Shown: positions 1 to 8,740 of the stretch, in pieces
Position numbering within the stretch: the first letter of the stretch is position 1
How the letters are laid out: every line of letters starts with the position of its first letter
Source of the DNA: Flavobacterium sp.
GTDB lineage: Bacteria; Bacteroidota; Bacteroidia; Flavobacteriales; Flavobacteriaceae
Length of the DNA stretch: 64,000 bases
Reading direction: 5' to 3'
NCBI GenBank assembly: GCA_016787805.1
Contig: JAEUTY010000018.1
Span: 62,001 to 126,000 of the forward strand
Position numbers and translations under genes: made by a program
Notes under the pieces: model-generated
Databases searched by the model: none
Told to the model about the DNA's origin: nothing
What the model saw: the letters and a program-made list of their open reading frames with translations, nothing else

Positions 1-110
1 TTTTCAAAGTTTTTTATCGCTGAAGTTCGCACATCATGCAGCTGCGAATGAACATCAATTTGTTCTTCAAAAGCCATGAACGACGATACTAATTTTTCTT
101 TTAAATCCAT
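1..110 (-). CDS. sufD: SufD, Fe-S cluster assembly protein (start only; cut by window edge)
   Basis: Only the first 36 codons are present, read leftwards from the ATG at 110. They begin MDLKEKLVSSF and continue with an acidic helix of the kind that opens SufD in Flavobacteriia. SufD pairs with SufB as the scaffold of the SufBC2D complex, which builds iron-sulfur clusters in the cytoplasm. The gene follows sufC by 64 bp in the same direction, which is the normal suf order. The identity rests mostly on position after sufB and sufC plus this short N-terminus. Confidence 0.8.
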   Translation of the reverse strand, partial: MDLKEKLVSSFMAFEEQIDVHSQLHDVRTSAIKNFE

Positions 111-174
111 TTTTTTCAGTATTCAGTCGCAGTATTCAGTCGCAGTTTATGTTCACTGTGACTGAGACTGTAAA
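111..174. repeat. sufC-sufD spacer made of repeated CAGTCGCAGT-like words, hairpin-forming
   Basis: The unit CAGTATTCAGTCG occurs twice in tandem just after position 116. CAGTCGCAGT at 137-146 pairs with ACTGTGACTG at 155-164 (nine Watson-Crick pairs and one G-U) around an 8-nt loop. There is no U-tract, so it is not a standard terminator. It may be a processing or attenuation hairpin inside the suf transcript. Confidence 0.55.
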
Positions 175-924
175 CTAATTCAACTCACTCTTAATCCAAT
201 CGTACCCTTTTTCTTCCAACTCGTAGGCGAGTTCTTTTCCGCCTGACTTTACGATTTTTCCGTCCATTAAAACGTGAACGAAATCGGGAATGATATAATC
301 GAGTAAACGTTGATAATGCGTGATAACTAATACGGCGTTGTTTTCGTTTTTCAACTTATTTACACCATTCGCCACGATACGTAAAGCATCGATATCCAAA
401 CCTGAATCGGTTTCGTCTAGAATGGCAATTTTAGGTTCTAACATCGCCATTTGAAAGATTTCGTTGCGCTTTTTTTCACCGCCCGAAAAACCTTCGTTTA
501 ATGAGCGCGATAAAAACTTACGGTCGATTTCTAACAATTCTGATTTTTCACGAATTAATTTCAGCATTTCGTTGGCTGGCATTTCGTCTTTTCCGTTGGC
601 TTTTCGGGTTTCGTTGATGGCTGTTTTCATAAAGTTGGTCACTGAAACACCCGGAATTTCAACTGGATATTGAAACGACAGGAAAACGCCCTTGTGTGCT
701 CGTTCTTCTGGAGCCAATTCTGAAATATCTTCGCCATCCAAAAAGATTTCACCTTCGGTTACTTCGTAGTTTTCGTTTCCAGCAATAATCGACGAAAGTG
801 TCGATTTTCCAGCGCCATTCGGACCCATAATCGCATGTACTTCACCCGCTTTGATTTCGAGGTTAATACCTTTAAGTATTTCTTTGTCTTCTACGGAAGC
901 ATGTAAGTTTTTGATTGTTAACAT
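175..924 (-). CDS. sufC: SufC, ATPase of the SUF Fe-S cluster assembly complex
   Basis: A 249-residue ABC-type ATPase that powers the SufBC2D scaffold in the cytoplasm. The Walker A motif GPNGAGKST is at residues 34-42. The signature motif is the SufC form FSGGEKKR (146-153) in place of LSGGQ. Walker B ends in D170-E171, and the switch histidine is H203. There is no membrane segment, as expected for a soluble SUF ATPase. The length is normal for the family. It lies 144 bp after sufB and 64 bp before sufD in one leftward operon, so it should be transcribed from the promoter upstream of the sufA-like gene. Confidence 0.97.
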   Translation of the reverse strand: MLTIKNLHASVEDKEILKGINLEIKAGEVHAIMGPNGAGKSTLSSIIAGNENYEVTEGEIFLDGEDISELAPEERAHKGVFLSFQYPVEIPGVSVTNFMKTAINETRKANGKDEMPANEMLKLIREKSELLEIDRKFLSRSLNEGFSGGEKKRNEIFQMAMLEPKIAILDETDSGLDIDALRIVANGVNKLKNENNAVLVITHYQRLLDYIIPDFVHVLMDGKIVKSGGKELAYELEEKGYDWIKSELN

Positions 925-1068
925 AATTAATCTGGAAATTTGATAATTTGGAAATTTGATGATGATAACAATCTCTTTTCCAATTCTATTTTTTGCTTTT
1001 TCGTTTTTACTATTTATTAAGTCATTGTGAAAATTATTTTCAAATCTTCAAATTGACACATTTTCAAA
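925..1068. repeat. sufB-sufC spacer with repeated AATTTGAAAA-like words in inverted halves
   Basis: About 933-963 repeats GGAAATTTGAT-type words. About 1037-1070 carries the same word family inverted, reading AATTTGAAAATG and AATTTGAAGA on the minus strand. No gene, promoter box or terminator is evident. It could form a long imperfect hairpin in the suf mRNA. Confidence 0.45.
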
Positions 1069-2517
1069 TTAACCAACGGAACCTTCCAATGAAATTTCTA
1101 ATAATTTTTGCGCTTCTACAGCAAATTCCATAGGTAATTTATTCAAAACGTCTTTACTGAAACCATTCACAATCAATGCAATAGCTTTTTCGGTTGGAAT
1201 GCCGCGTTGGTTACAATAAAACACTTGGTCTTCTCCGATTTTAGACGTTGTGGCTTCGTGTTCGATTTTTGCGGAAGCGTTTTTGCTTTCGATGTACGGA
1301 AACGTGTGCGCGCCACAATGATTTCCCATGAGCAAACTGTCGCATTGCGAGAAATTACGTGCATTTTCGGCACGAGCACCAATTTGCACCAAACCACGGT
1401 AACTGTTTTGTGATTTTCCAGCCGAAATTCCCTTGGAGATAATAGTCGATTTGGTGTTTTTGCCCAAATGAATCATTTTGGTTCCTGTGTCGGCTTGTTG
1501 GAAATTGTTGGTCACCGCAATCGAGTAAAATTCACCAACAGAATTGTCGCCTTTTAACACACACGACGGATATTTCCAAGTTACAGCTGAGCCTGTTTCT
1601 ACTTGTGTCCACGAAATTTTAGCATTTTTTTCGCACAAACCTCTTTTGGTCACAAAATTATAGACTCCGCCTTTTCCTTCTTTGTTGCCTGGATACCAGT
1701 TTTGAACGGTAGAATATTTGATTTCAGCATCGTCCAAAGCAATCAATTCCACTACAGCGGCGTGCAATTGGTTTTCGTCTCTACTTGGCGCTGTACAACC
1801 TTCCAAATAGGAAACATAACTACCTTCGTCTGCAATCACTAAGGTACGCTCAAATTGCCCTGTTCCTGCTTGATTGATTCGGAAATACGTGGATAATTCC
1901 ATTGGACATTTTACGCCTTTTGGAATGTAACAAAAACTTCCGTCAGAGAAAACAGCTGAGTTCAATGCCGCGTAAAAATTATCTCTTTGAGGCACCACAG
2001 TTCCTAAATATTTTCGAACCAATTCAGGATGTTCTTTTATCGCTTCTGATATTGGGCAAAAGATAATTCCTTTTTCAGACAATGTTTTTTTGAAAGTGGT
2101 AGCTACCGAAACTGAGTCGACCACAATATCCATCGCCACGTTATTCATCATTTTTTGTTCATCGACAGAAATTCCGAGTTTTTTGTACATCGCCAATAAT
2201 TCTGGGTCAACATCATCCAAGGTTTTGTTAGGATCGGCTTTTTTGGGAGCTGAATAATACGAAATTGCCTGAAAATCAGGTTTGTCGTAGTGTACGTTAG
2301 CCCACTCTGGTTCGGTCATTTCGGTCCATGCACGAAACGCTTCCAAACGCCATTCGGTCATCCACTCAGGTTCTTCCTTCTTTTGTGAAATTGCACGAAC
2401 AATATCTTCATTCAAACCCACAGGAAACGTTTCCGATTCTATGTCGGTGTAAAATCCGTATTCGTACTCTTTATTTTCCAACTCAACTTTTAAGTCGTCT
2501 TCTGTATATTTTGCCAT
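1069..2517 (-). CDS. sufB: SufB, scaffold subunit of the SUF Fe-S assembly complex
   Basis: At 482 residues this is the expected size for SufB. The conserved beta-helix core includes [20 protein letters not shown], and the C-terminal region has the family hallmarks [25 protein letters not shown] and FYCNQRGI. SufB receives sulfur and assembles nascent Fe-S clusters with SufC and SufD in the cytoplasm. The ATG at 2517 gives a full-length N-terminus starting [10 protein letters not shown]. It is 79 bp after the sufA-like gene and 144 bp before sufC, in the same direction. Both flanking spacers are the unusual repeated-word type rather than tight operon junctions. Confidence 0.97.
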   Translation of the reverse strand: MAKYTEDDLKVELENKEYEYGFYTDIESETFPVGLNEDIVRAISQKKEEPEWMTEWRLEAFRAWTEMTEPEWANVHYDKPDFQAISYYSAPKKADPNKTLDDVDPELLAMYKKLGISVDEQKMMNNVAMDIVVDSVSVATTFKKTLSEKGIIFCPISEAIKEHPELVRKYLGTVVPQRDNFYAALNSAVFSDGSFCYIPKGVKCPMELSTYFRINQAGTGQFERTLVIADEGSYVSYLEGCTAPSRDENQLHAAVVELIALDDAEIKYSTVQNWYPGNKEGKGGVYNFVTKRGLCEKNAKISWTQVETGSAVTWKYPSCVLKGDNSVGEFYSIAVTNNFQQADTGTKMIHLGKNTKSTIISKGISAGKSQNSYRGLVQIGARAENARNFSQCDSLLMGNHCGAHTFPYIESKNASAKIEHEATTSKIGEDQVFYCNQRGIPTEKAIALIVNGFSKDVLNKLPMEFAVEAQKLLEISLEGSVG

Positions 2518-2596
2518 TTATTTAAGTCATAAAGTTTGAAAGTCTAAAGTCAAGGTCAAAAACTAATTCTTTCGCCTTTTGGCTTTTGACATTCGA
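2518..2596. repeat. sufA-sufB spacer of repeated AAAGTC-type words
   Basis: About 2524-2562 repeats words of the form AAAGTCTAAAGTCAAGGTC. About 2577-2596 carries TTTTGGCTTTTGACATTCG, the same words inverted. No gene or terminator is seen. It has the same architecture as the other two suf spacers but a different word. Confidence 0.45.
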
Positions 2597-2926
2597 CTAC
2601 AATGAAAAACTTTCTCCGCATCCACAAGTTCTACTTGCATTTGGGTTATTAAACACAAATCCTTTACCATTCAATCCGCCAGAGAATTCTAAAATAGTTC
2701 CAGCTAAATAGAGGAATGATTTTTTTTCAACGGCAATTTTCACATGATTGTCTTCAAAAACTTTATCGTTTTCACCGAGTTCTTTGTCGAATTTTAGTTC
2801 GTATGATAAACCTGAACAACCGCCAGATTTTACGCCTACTCGAACATAATCTTTGGTAGCGTCAAAACCGTCATCTTTCATCATTTCGATGATTTTTTTG
2901 CTTGCTGTATCAGAAACTTTGATCAT
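2597..2926 (-). CDS. sufA: HesB/IscA-family A-type Fe-S carrier (SufA-like)
   Basis: A 109-residue A-type carrier that accepts Fe-S clusters from the scaffold and passes them to target proteins. The three ligand cysteines are in place: C37 in GGCSGL, and C101 and C103 in the C-terminal TCGCGESF. It is the first gene of the leftward suf operon, with a well-matched promoter 31-60 bp upstream. The symbol follows operon context. By sequence alone it could be called IscA, ErpA or SufA. The start MIKVSDTASK is typical of the family. Confidence 0.93.
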   Translation of the reverse strand: MIKVSDTASKKIIEMMKDDGFDATKDYVRVGVKSGGCSGLSYELKFDKELGENDKVFEDNHVKIAVEKKSFLYLAGTILEFSGGLNGKGFVFNNPNASRTCGCGESFSL

Positions 2927-2956
2927 AGCTTATTTTGATTTTGTCTAAATTAACGG

Positions 2957-2986
2957 CAAAGTTAGTACAATTATCTATTTTATCAA
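2957..2986 (-). promoter_or_regulatory. Bacteroidota-type promoter of the suf operon
   Basis: On the minus strand the -7 box TAACTTTG (2957-2964) matches TAnnTTTG. A TTG -33 element at 2984-2986 lies 19 bp upstream, the expected spacing. The predicted start site is near 2951, about 25 bp before the sufA-like ATG at 2926. No regulator site could be identified. Confidence 0.65.
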
Positions 2987-3094
2987 CAAACACTAACATT
3001 TTTATAACTAATGTTGGGATAGAAAAAATTGATTTTAAGCAAAGAAAAGAAAGAGATTTAGTAATTTGCGGACATAATTAAATAGAAATTTTAT

Positions 3095-3952
3095 ATGAAA
3101 CTTTATCCAATAGAAGCTGGAAACTTTAAACTTGATGGCGGTGCGATGTTTGGCGTTGTTCCTAAAACCATTTGGAGCAAAACCAATCCAGCCGACGAAA
3201 ATAATATGATTGATATTGCGGCGCGTTGTCTTTTGATTGAAAATGGCAATCGGTTAACACTTATTGACACTGGAATGGGCAACAAACAATCGGAGAAATT
3301 TTTTAGTTATTATTCGCTTTGGGGTGATCATTCGTTGGATAAATCGTTGGCCAAATTTGGTTTTCATCGCGATGATGTGACCGATGTTTTTATGACGCAT
3401 TTGCACTTTGATCATTGCGGTGGAAGCGTGAATTGGAATGCCGATAAAACAGGTTATGAAGTCGCTTTTAAAAATGCCAAATTTTGGACGAATGAAAACC
3501 ATTGGGAATGGGCAACTAAACCTAATTCAAGAGAAAAAGCTTCGTTTTTGCATGAGAATTTAATTCCGATGCAAGAAAGCGGACAACTCAAATTTGTTCA
3601 AAGACCAGAAGGCGATTTTGGTTTTTCTGAAGAGTTAGGTTTTGGCATTTTCTACGCCGATGGTCATACCGAAAAACAAATGTTGCCACACATTCAATAC
3701 CAAGATAAAACCATTGTTTTTTGTGGTGATTTATTGGCTACAGCTGGTCATATTCCGATTCCGTATGTAATGGGTTACGATACGCGACCTTTGTTGACTT
3801 TGGGTGAAAAAACCAAATTCATGAACGCTGCGGCCGATAACAATTACTATTTAGTGTTAGAACATGATGCTCACAATCAAATCATTACTGTAGAAAACAC
3901 CGAAAAAGGAGTGCGTTTGAAAGAAGTGTTTCGTTGTGAAGATATTTTTTAA
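3095..3952 (+). CDS. Metallo-beta-lactamase-fold hydrolase
   Basis: A 285-residue MBL-fold protein with the metal motif THLHFDHCGG, giving H102, H104, D106 and H107. Later ligands are the histidine of FYADGHTEKQ, the aspartate of VFCGDLLATAGH, and a C-terminal histidine in LVLEHDAHN. The fold includes lactonases, glyoxalase II-like enzymes and nucleases. The long segment before the HxHxDH motif and the overall arrangement resemble the quorum-quenching-lactonase-like branch, but the substrate cannot be read from sequence. No signal peptide, so probably cytoplasmic. It is a single-gene unit ended by the terminator at 3979 and is divergent from the suf operon. Confidence 0.9.
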   Translation: MKLYPIEAGNFKLDGGAMFGVVPKTIWSKTNPADENNMIDIAARCLLIENGNRLTLIDTGMGNKQSEKFFSYYSLWGDHSLDKSLAKFGFHRDDVTDVFMTHLHFDHCGGSVNWNADKTGYEVAFKNAKFWTNENHWEWATKPNSREKASFLHENLIPMQESGQLKFVQRPEGDFGFSEELGFGIFYADGHTEKQMLPHIQYQDKTIVFCGDLLATAGHIPIPYVMGYDTRPLLTLGEKTKFMNAAADNNYYLVLEHDAHNQIITVENTEKGVRLKEVFRCEDIF

Positions 3953-3978
3953 AAAACCCTCTAAATAAGAGAGTATTA

Positions 3979-4011
3979 AGCACTTTATTCATCGGAATAA
4001 AGTGCTTTTTT
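3979..4011 (+). terminator. Rho-independent terminator after the MBL hydrolase
   Basis: A 12-bp perfect stem (AGCACTTTATTC / GAATAAAGTGCT) with an ATCG loop, followed by five T. It separates the hydrolase from the marR transcript. Confidence 0.85.
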
Positions 4012-4048
4012 GTTCACAGAAAAATCTAAATTCTTGTTAAACTTTTAA

Positions 4049-4086
4049 TTGATATATCAACAATTGATAAATCATTTTTAGTTTTG
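4049..4086 (+). promoter_or_regulatory. marR promoter with probable MarR operators
   Basis: TTGATATATCAA at 4049-4060 is a perfect palindrome. A near copy, TTGATAAATCAT, follows at 4064-4075, centred 15 bp away. The -7 box TAGTTTTG is at 4079-4086, so both palindromes cover the region where the -33 element must lie. The arrangement suits autorepression by the MarR protein encoded 16 bp downstream. No TTG sits at ideal -33 spacing, so promoter strength is uncertain. Confidence 0.55.
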
Positions 4087-4101
4087 TTCAAAATTCTTGT
4101 A

Positions 4102-4530
4102 ATGGAACATTTAAATAACGTCATTTTTTATCAAATCGAACAAGCGATTAAAACGTATCGCATGTATGCTCAAAAACAAATCAAATCGAAAGGATTGAAA
4201 ATTACCATCGATCAATGGTTGGTTTTGAAAAGTTTGAAAGAAAATCCCAATTTAAATCAGGCAGAATTAGCTGAAAAAGTGTTTAAAGATAATGCATCAA
4301 TTACCAGAATCATCGATTTATTGGTAAAATCGGGTTATGTTGAGCGCGAAATTAATCCCAATGATCGCCGTAAATTCAATCTCAATATCACATCCATTGG
4401 AAATAAAATACTGACAGAGACCCATACCATAGTGTTACAAAATCGTAAAACCGCGTTAAATGGTGTCGCTGAAAAGGACATACAAGTCTTGAGCGAAACG
4501 TTACAAAAAATCACAAGCAATTGTAAATAA
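4102..4530 (+). CDS. MarR-family transcriptional regulator
   Basis: A 142-residue winged helix-turn-helix regulator. The recognition region is about residues 52-78 (NQAELAEKVF to LLVKSGYVER), and the wing carries the family signature NPNDRR at 86-91. The ATG at 4102 is used because the upstream TTG at 4084 lies inside the -7 promoter box. It is followed after 33 bp by a beta-barrel outer-membrane protein on the same strand, so it probably controls that gene and itself. Double palindromes directly upstream are the likely binding sites. The inducer is unknown. Confidence 0.93.
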   Translation: MEHLNNVIFYQIEQAIKTYRMYAQKQIKSKGLKITIDQWLVLKSLKENPNLNQAELAEKVFKDNASITRIIDLLVKSGYVEREINPNDRRKFNLNITSIGNKILTETHTIVLQNRKTALNGVAEKDIQVLSETLQKITSNCK

Positions 4531-4563
4531 TCATCACAAAATCATCAATCAAAATCAATCATC

Positions 4564-6999
4564 ATGATACGAATTATTTTTTGGATTTCATTTTTCATCG
4601 CTGTCATTTTGCCTACTTTTTTGTTCGGACAAAATGCTGAAAACGATAAAGTTACTATTTCAGGAAATTTGCTTTCAGAGCAAAATGAAAAGCTTGCCTT
4701 CGCCGAAGTTTATCTATTTGAAAATGCTACTGCTACTTTAATTAAAACCGAATTGACCGACAACAATGGCGCATTTGTTTTTACCTCCATTCCGAAAGGA
4801 AATTATGAATTAAAAACCAATTTAAAAGAAGAAATAATTACCCTTTCAACTATAGAAGCCTTTGCTAATGCTAATTTGGGAAATCTTTTAGTTAAAAAAA
4901 CTTCCGAGCAACTCAAAGAAGTGGTCGTTGAAAAAAAGAAAGCTTTTATTGAACGAAAACTCGACAAGTTGGTTGTTAATGTTGAAAACAGCATTGCTTC
5001 AGCGGGAAACAATGTGTTGGACGTTTTACAGCGTTCTCCTGGCGTGATGGTCAACGAAGATAGCGGCATCAACTTGAAAGGAAAATCAGGAGTTGTTATC
5101 ATGATTGATGGAAAACCAACGCCGCTTTCAGGAACTGACTTAATTGCTTATTTAAAAAGTGTTCCGGCAAATAACATCCAAGCCATTGAAATTATATCCA
5201 ATCCTTCAGCAAAATTCGATGCTGCAGGTAATGCTGGTATAATCAACATCAAATTTAAAAAAGACCAACGCCAAGGCTTCAACGGAACGGCTACAATTTC
5301 TTATGGACAAGGTTTTTATGAAAAACCATCTTTCAACAGCAACCTGAATTACCGCAATAAAAAGTGGAATTTTTTTGGAAGTTATTCTTTTTCAAAACCC
5401 AAAAACCTGACGCATTTTTTTATCAACCGAAAGTTCTTTGATGAAAACAGAAACCTGACGTCTACATTTGAGCAAAATTCGTTTACAAAACAACCGCTTA
5501 GGAGTCACAATACGCGTTTTGGTGTTGATTTTTATTCTTCTGAAAAAACGGTAATTGGCGTTTTATTCAACGGCAATTGGAATAGTTCAGGTCGTGATGG
5601 AAATACCAAGGCAACAATTACCAAGGCTGATGGTCAATTAGATTATACTACAAAAACCGCTATTTTGTTGGATGAAATTCGCTTCAATGGATTTGTGAAT
5701 TTGAATTTTAAACACGCCTTCAATACAAGCGGAAAAGAACTTACAGCCGATATCGATTACGGAACATTTGATGCAAATTCGGATCAAAACATCCGAAATA
5801 TAAATGCAAATCCAGATGGATCAACCATTTCTGATTCTAAAATAGTAACCAACCAAACTGGAACAATCAAAGTGCAATCGATAAAAGCCGATTATGGTCA
5901 TCCATTTTCAGAGAAAACAAAATTAGAAATGGGTTTTAAGAGCAGTTGGGTAAGCTCTGATAACGATGTTCAGTTTTTTGATGTAATTAACAATCAAAAT
6001 GTCTTGGACAATTCTCGTTCCAATCATTTCATTTATGAAGAAAACATCAACGCTTTGTACGCCAATTTTTCGAAAAGCTATGAAAAATGGGATTTTCAAG
6101 GAGGCTTACGAATGGAACACACCAATACCAATGGCGAACAAATTACAACCAACGAAACTTTTTCTAGAAACTACATCAATTGGTTTCCCAACATTGTAAT
6201 CAATCGTAATTTATCGGAAAATAATGCGTTGTCATTTACCTATGCCAAACGAATTGATCGCCCAACTTACCGACAATTAAATCCTTTTAAAATTTTTGTT
6301 GATTCGTATACTTATGTGGTTGGTGATCCAACTTTAAATTCGGTGATTACGCATCTTTTTGAATTGAATCACACTATCAAAGGAAAATACGTAACAACAT
6401 TGAGTTACAGCATAAGCAAAGAAAGCATTACGGATATTTTTGTCCAAGATGATGTAACCAAAATTTCTTATCAAGTTCCTGCCAACATTCAAGATTTTGA
6501 GCAATATAATTTGGGGATTTATGTGCCGTTTTCTTATAAAAAAATACTCAACTCAACTTTGTCGGGCTCGGTTTACTATAATAAATATGCAAGCCCATTG
6601 CAAGGTGGAAATTTGCAGCAAACATTTACTTCTTGGGACATGAACCTCAGCAATACTTTTACCGTAGGAAAAGGTTGGACTGCAGAATTGAATGGTTATT
6701 ACCAAAGTAAAATGGTTTGGGGATTGTTTTACATCAAAAATTTAGCCCAAGTAACGGCTGGCATTCAACGCACTTCAAAAGATAAAAATTCGACTTTAAA
6801 ACTTTCTATTAGCGATATTTTTCGCACCAATCACATTGCTGTAGAAGTTGATTACCAAAACCAAGATTTTTTCACTGATCGCACTTGGGACTCAAGAGTA
6901 GCAACTGTTTCATACACCTATCGTTTCGGTAAAAATACAGTTGCAAAAGTTCGCCAACGAAGCACGGGTGTTGAAGATGAAAAAAGAAGAGCGGGATAA
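4564..6999 (+). CDS. Outer-membrane beta-barrel protein with CarboxypepD_reg domain (TonB-receptor-like)
   Basis: An 811-residue outer-membrane protein. A signal peptide ends near FLFGQ (residue 23). A carboxypeptidase-regulatory-like domain follows at about 30-110, a plug-like domain at about 120-225 (NNVLDVLQRSPGV, GIINIKFKK), then a long barrel of the OMP_b-brl_3 type. The C-terminus (VSYTYRFGKN followed by an Arg/Glu-rich tail) is typical of this Bacteroidota family. Such proteins resemble TonB-dependent receptors and may import or export a small ligand. No SusD partner is nearby. It shares an operon with the MarR gene, suggesting stress- or ligand-induced expression. Confidence 0.9.
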   Translation: MIRIIFWISFFIAVILPTFLFGQNAENDKVTISGNLLSEQNEKLAFAEVYLFENATATLIKTELTDNNGAFVFTSIPKGNYELKTNLKEEIITLSTIEAFANANLGNLLVKKTSEQLKEVVVEKKKAFIERKLDKLVVNVENSIASAGNNVLDVLQRSPGVMVNEDSGINLKGKSGVVIMIDGKPTPLSGTDLIAYLKSVPANNIQAIEIISNPSAKFDAAGNAGIINIKFKKDQRQGFNGTATISYGQGFYEKPSFNSNLNYRNKKWNFFGSYSFSKPKNLTHFFINRKFFDENRNLTSTFEQNSFTKQPLRSHNTRFGVDFYSSEKTVIGVLFNGNWNSSGRDGNTKATITKADGQLDYTTKTAILLDEIRFNGFVNLNFKHAFNTSGKELTADIDYGTFDANSDQNIRNINANPDGSTISDSKIVTNQTGTIKVQSIKADYGHPFSEKTKLEMGFKSSWVSSDNDVQFFDVINNQNVLDNSRSNHFIYEENINALYANFSKSYEKWDFQGGLRMEHTNTNGEQITTNETFSRNYINWFPNIVINRNLSENNALSFTYAKRIDRPTYRQLNPFKIFVDSYTYVVGDPTLNSVITHLFELNHTIKGKYVTTLSYSISKESITDIFVQDDVTKISYQVPANIQDFEQYNLGIYVPFSYKKILNSTLSGSVYYNKYASPLQGGNLQQTFTSWDMNLSNTFTVGKGWTAELNGYYQSKMVWGLFYIKNLAQVTAGIQRTSKDKNSTLKLSISDIFRTNHIAVEVDYQNQDFFTDRTWDSRVATVSYTYRFGKNTVAKVRQRSTGVEDEKRRAG

Positions 7000-7037
7000 C
7001 TTTTTGTAAAATGATAAAATAAAGTTAATAAAATCCA

Positions 7038-7065
7038 TTTGAATAACTGAAACTTAGTATTTTTG
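7038..7065 (+). promoter_or_regulatory. Promoter of the S8 peptidase gene
   Basis: The -7 box TATTTTTG is at 7058-7065 and TTTG at 7038-7041 serves as -33. The 16-bp spacer is slightly short. The predicted start site near 7072 leaves a leader of about 13 nt before the ATG at 7085. Confidence 0.5.
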
Positions 7066-7084
7066 AACCTTAAAATTTAGAACA

Positions 7085-8686
7085 ATGAAATTAATAAAAC
7101 CAATTGTAACTACATCTATTGTTGCTCTTTTACTTACTAGCTGTAGCCCAAAAGTAGCTCCATTTATTACTACAGACCCAGCCAATATTGACAAAACATT
7201 AGTAAAAACAACACCACTAAAAGACGAAGATTTAAAACGTTGGAGTCATTTAGATATGGCGAAGGATACTGTGCCTGGTATGAGTGTTGATTTGGCCTAT
7301 GCTACCGTTTTGAAAGGAAAAAAAGGAACCAAAGTTATTGTTGGGGTGATTGATTCTGGAGTTGATATTGATCATGAAGATTTAAAATCGAAAATTTGGG
7401 TCAATAAAAAAGAAATTCCTGGCAACAAAAAAGACGATGACAACAATGGTTATGTTGATGATATTAATGGTTGGAATTTCCTAGGTGATGCGAATGACGA
7501 AAACTTAGAATTAACACGTATCGTTAAAAAAGGCGACACTAATTCGCCTGATTACCAAGCTGCTAAAGCCGAATTAGATGCTAAATTGGCGCAAATAAAT
7601 CAACAAAAACCACAAGTTGATATGATTGCAAAAGCAGATCAAGATATGCGCCAGTATTTGAAAAAAGAAAAATATACTTTGGCCGATTTGAAAACCGTGA
7701 ACACAACTGATGCTGAATTAAGCAAAAGTAAAATGATCATGACTCAAATTGCTACGCAAGCTGGCGAAGGTTTTCAAGATGAAATAAACAGTTACATCAC
7801 TTACATTTATGATAATTTAAACTATAACTTAAACGTAAATTTTGATGGCCGAAAATTAGTTGGTGATAACCCTAATGACATCAATGATAAAAAATACGGA
7901 AATGGCAATGTAAAAGGTCCGGATGTAACTGATGGCGAGCACGGAACTCACGTGTCTGGAATTATTGCTCAAGTTCGTGGCAACAAAAAAGGAGGCGATG
8001 GTGTTACTGATAACAACATCCAAATCATGGCTTTAAGAGCGGTTCCTAATGGCGACGAATACGACAAAGACATTGCTTTAGCTATTCGTTATGCTGTAGA
8101 TAACGGTGCCAAAGTAATTAACGGAAGTTTTGGTAAAGATTATTCTCCTAACAAAGAGTGGGTTTTTGACGCTATTCAATACGCAGCCAGTAAAGACGTT
8201 TTATTTGTTCATGCTTCTGGAAATGATGGGAAAAACATCGATGTGGAGCCTAATTTTCCCAACGACTCTAAAGACAAAATAACTGAAATTTCAGATAATG
8301 TACTGACAATTGGCGCTTTAAACAATACTTGTGGCGCTAAAATTGTAGCTCCTTTTTCAAACTTCGGAAAAGTAAATGTCGATGTTTTTTCTCCTGGAAT
8401 GGAAATTTATGCAACTGTTCCCAACAACAAATACAAAATGGAACAAGGAACTTCAATGGCTTCTCCTAATGTGGCTGGAGTTGCTGCTTTAATTCGCGCT
8501 TACTATCCTAACTTAACTGCTTCTCAAGTAAAACACATTATTATGGATTCGGGAACACCAATCAATTATAACGTTACTGTAGGTGAAGAACGCAAAACAA
8601 TGCCTTTTTCGGAGACTTGTGTTTCTGGAAAAATTGTAAATGCTTACAATGCCTTGTTGATGGCAGAACAAATGTCAAAAAAATAA
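7085..8686 (+). CDS. S8 family serine peptidase (subtilase), lipoprotein
   Basis: A 533-residue subtilase with a complete triad: D90 (GVIDSGVDIDH), H286 (GEHGTHVSG) and S457 (GTSMASPNVAG). The oxyanion Asn is N380 (ASGND). The N-terminus ends in a lipobox (ALLLTSC), giving a lipid-anchored C20, so the enzyme should sit in the envelope facing the periplasm or the surface. D90 and H286 are 196 residues apart, against about 32 in subtilisin, because of a large insertion rich in Lys, Gln and Asp. No type IX C-terminal sorting domain is visible. It is monocistronic, with its own promoter and terminator. Confidence 0.95.
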   Translation: MKLIKPIVTTSIVALLLTSCSPKVAPFITTDPANIDKTLVKTTPLKDEDLKRWSHLDMAKDTVPGMSVDLAYATVLKGKKGTKVIVGVIDSGVDIDHEDLKSKIWVNKKEIPGNKKDDDNNGYVDDINGWNFLGDANDENLELTRIVKKGDTNSPDYQAAKAELDAKLAQINQQKPQVDMIAKADQDMRQYLKKEKYTLADLKTVNTTDAELSKSKMIMTQIATQAGEGFQDEINSYITYIYDNLNYNLNVNFDGRKLVGDNPNDINDKKYGNGNVKGPDVTDGEHGTHVSGIIAQVRGNKKGGDGVTDNNIQIMALRAVPNGDEYDKDIALAIRYAVDNGAKVINGSFGKDYSPNKEWVFDAIQYAASKDVLFVHASGNDGKNIDVEPNFPNDSKDKITEISDNVLTIGALNNTCGAKIVAPFSNFGKVNVDVFSPGMEIYATVPNNKYKMEQGTSMASPNVAGVAALIRAYYPNLTASQVKHIIMDSGTPINYNVTVGEERKTMPFSETCVSGKIVNAYNALLMAEQMSKK

Positions 8687-8696
8687 AAAGAAATTA

Positions 8697-8724
8697 AAGA
8701 AGGGCAAAATTGTCCTTCTTTTTT
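8697..8724 (+). terminator. Terminator after the S8 peptidase
   Basis: A 10-bp stem (AAGAAGGGCA / TGTCCTTCTT, one G-U) with an AAAT loop, followed by T. It ends 16 bp before the next start codon at 8741. Confidence 0.8.
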
Positions 8725-8740
8725 GTTTAACTTATTGTTC

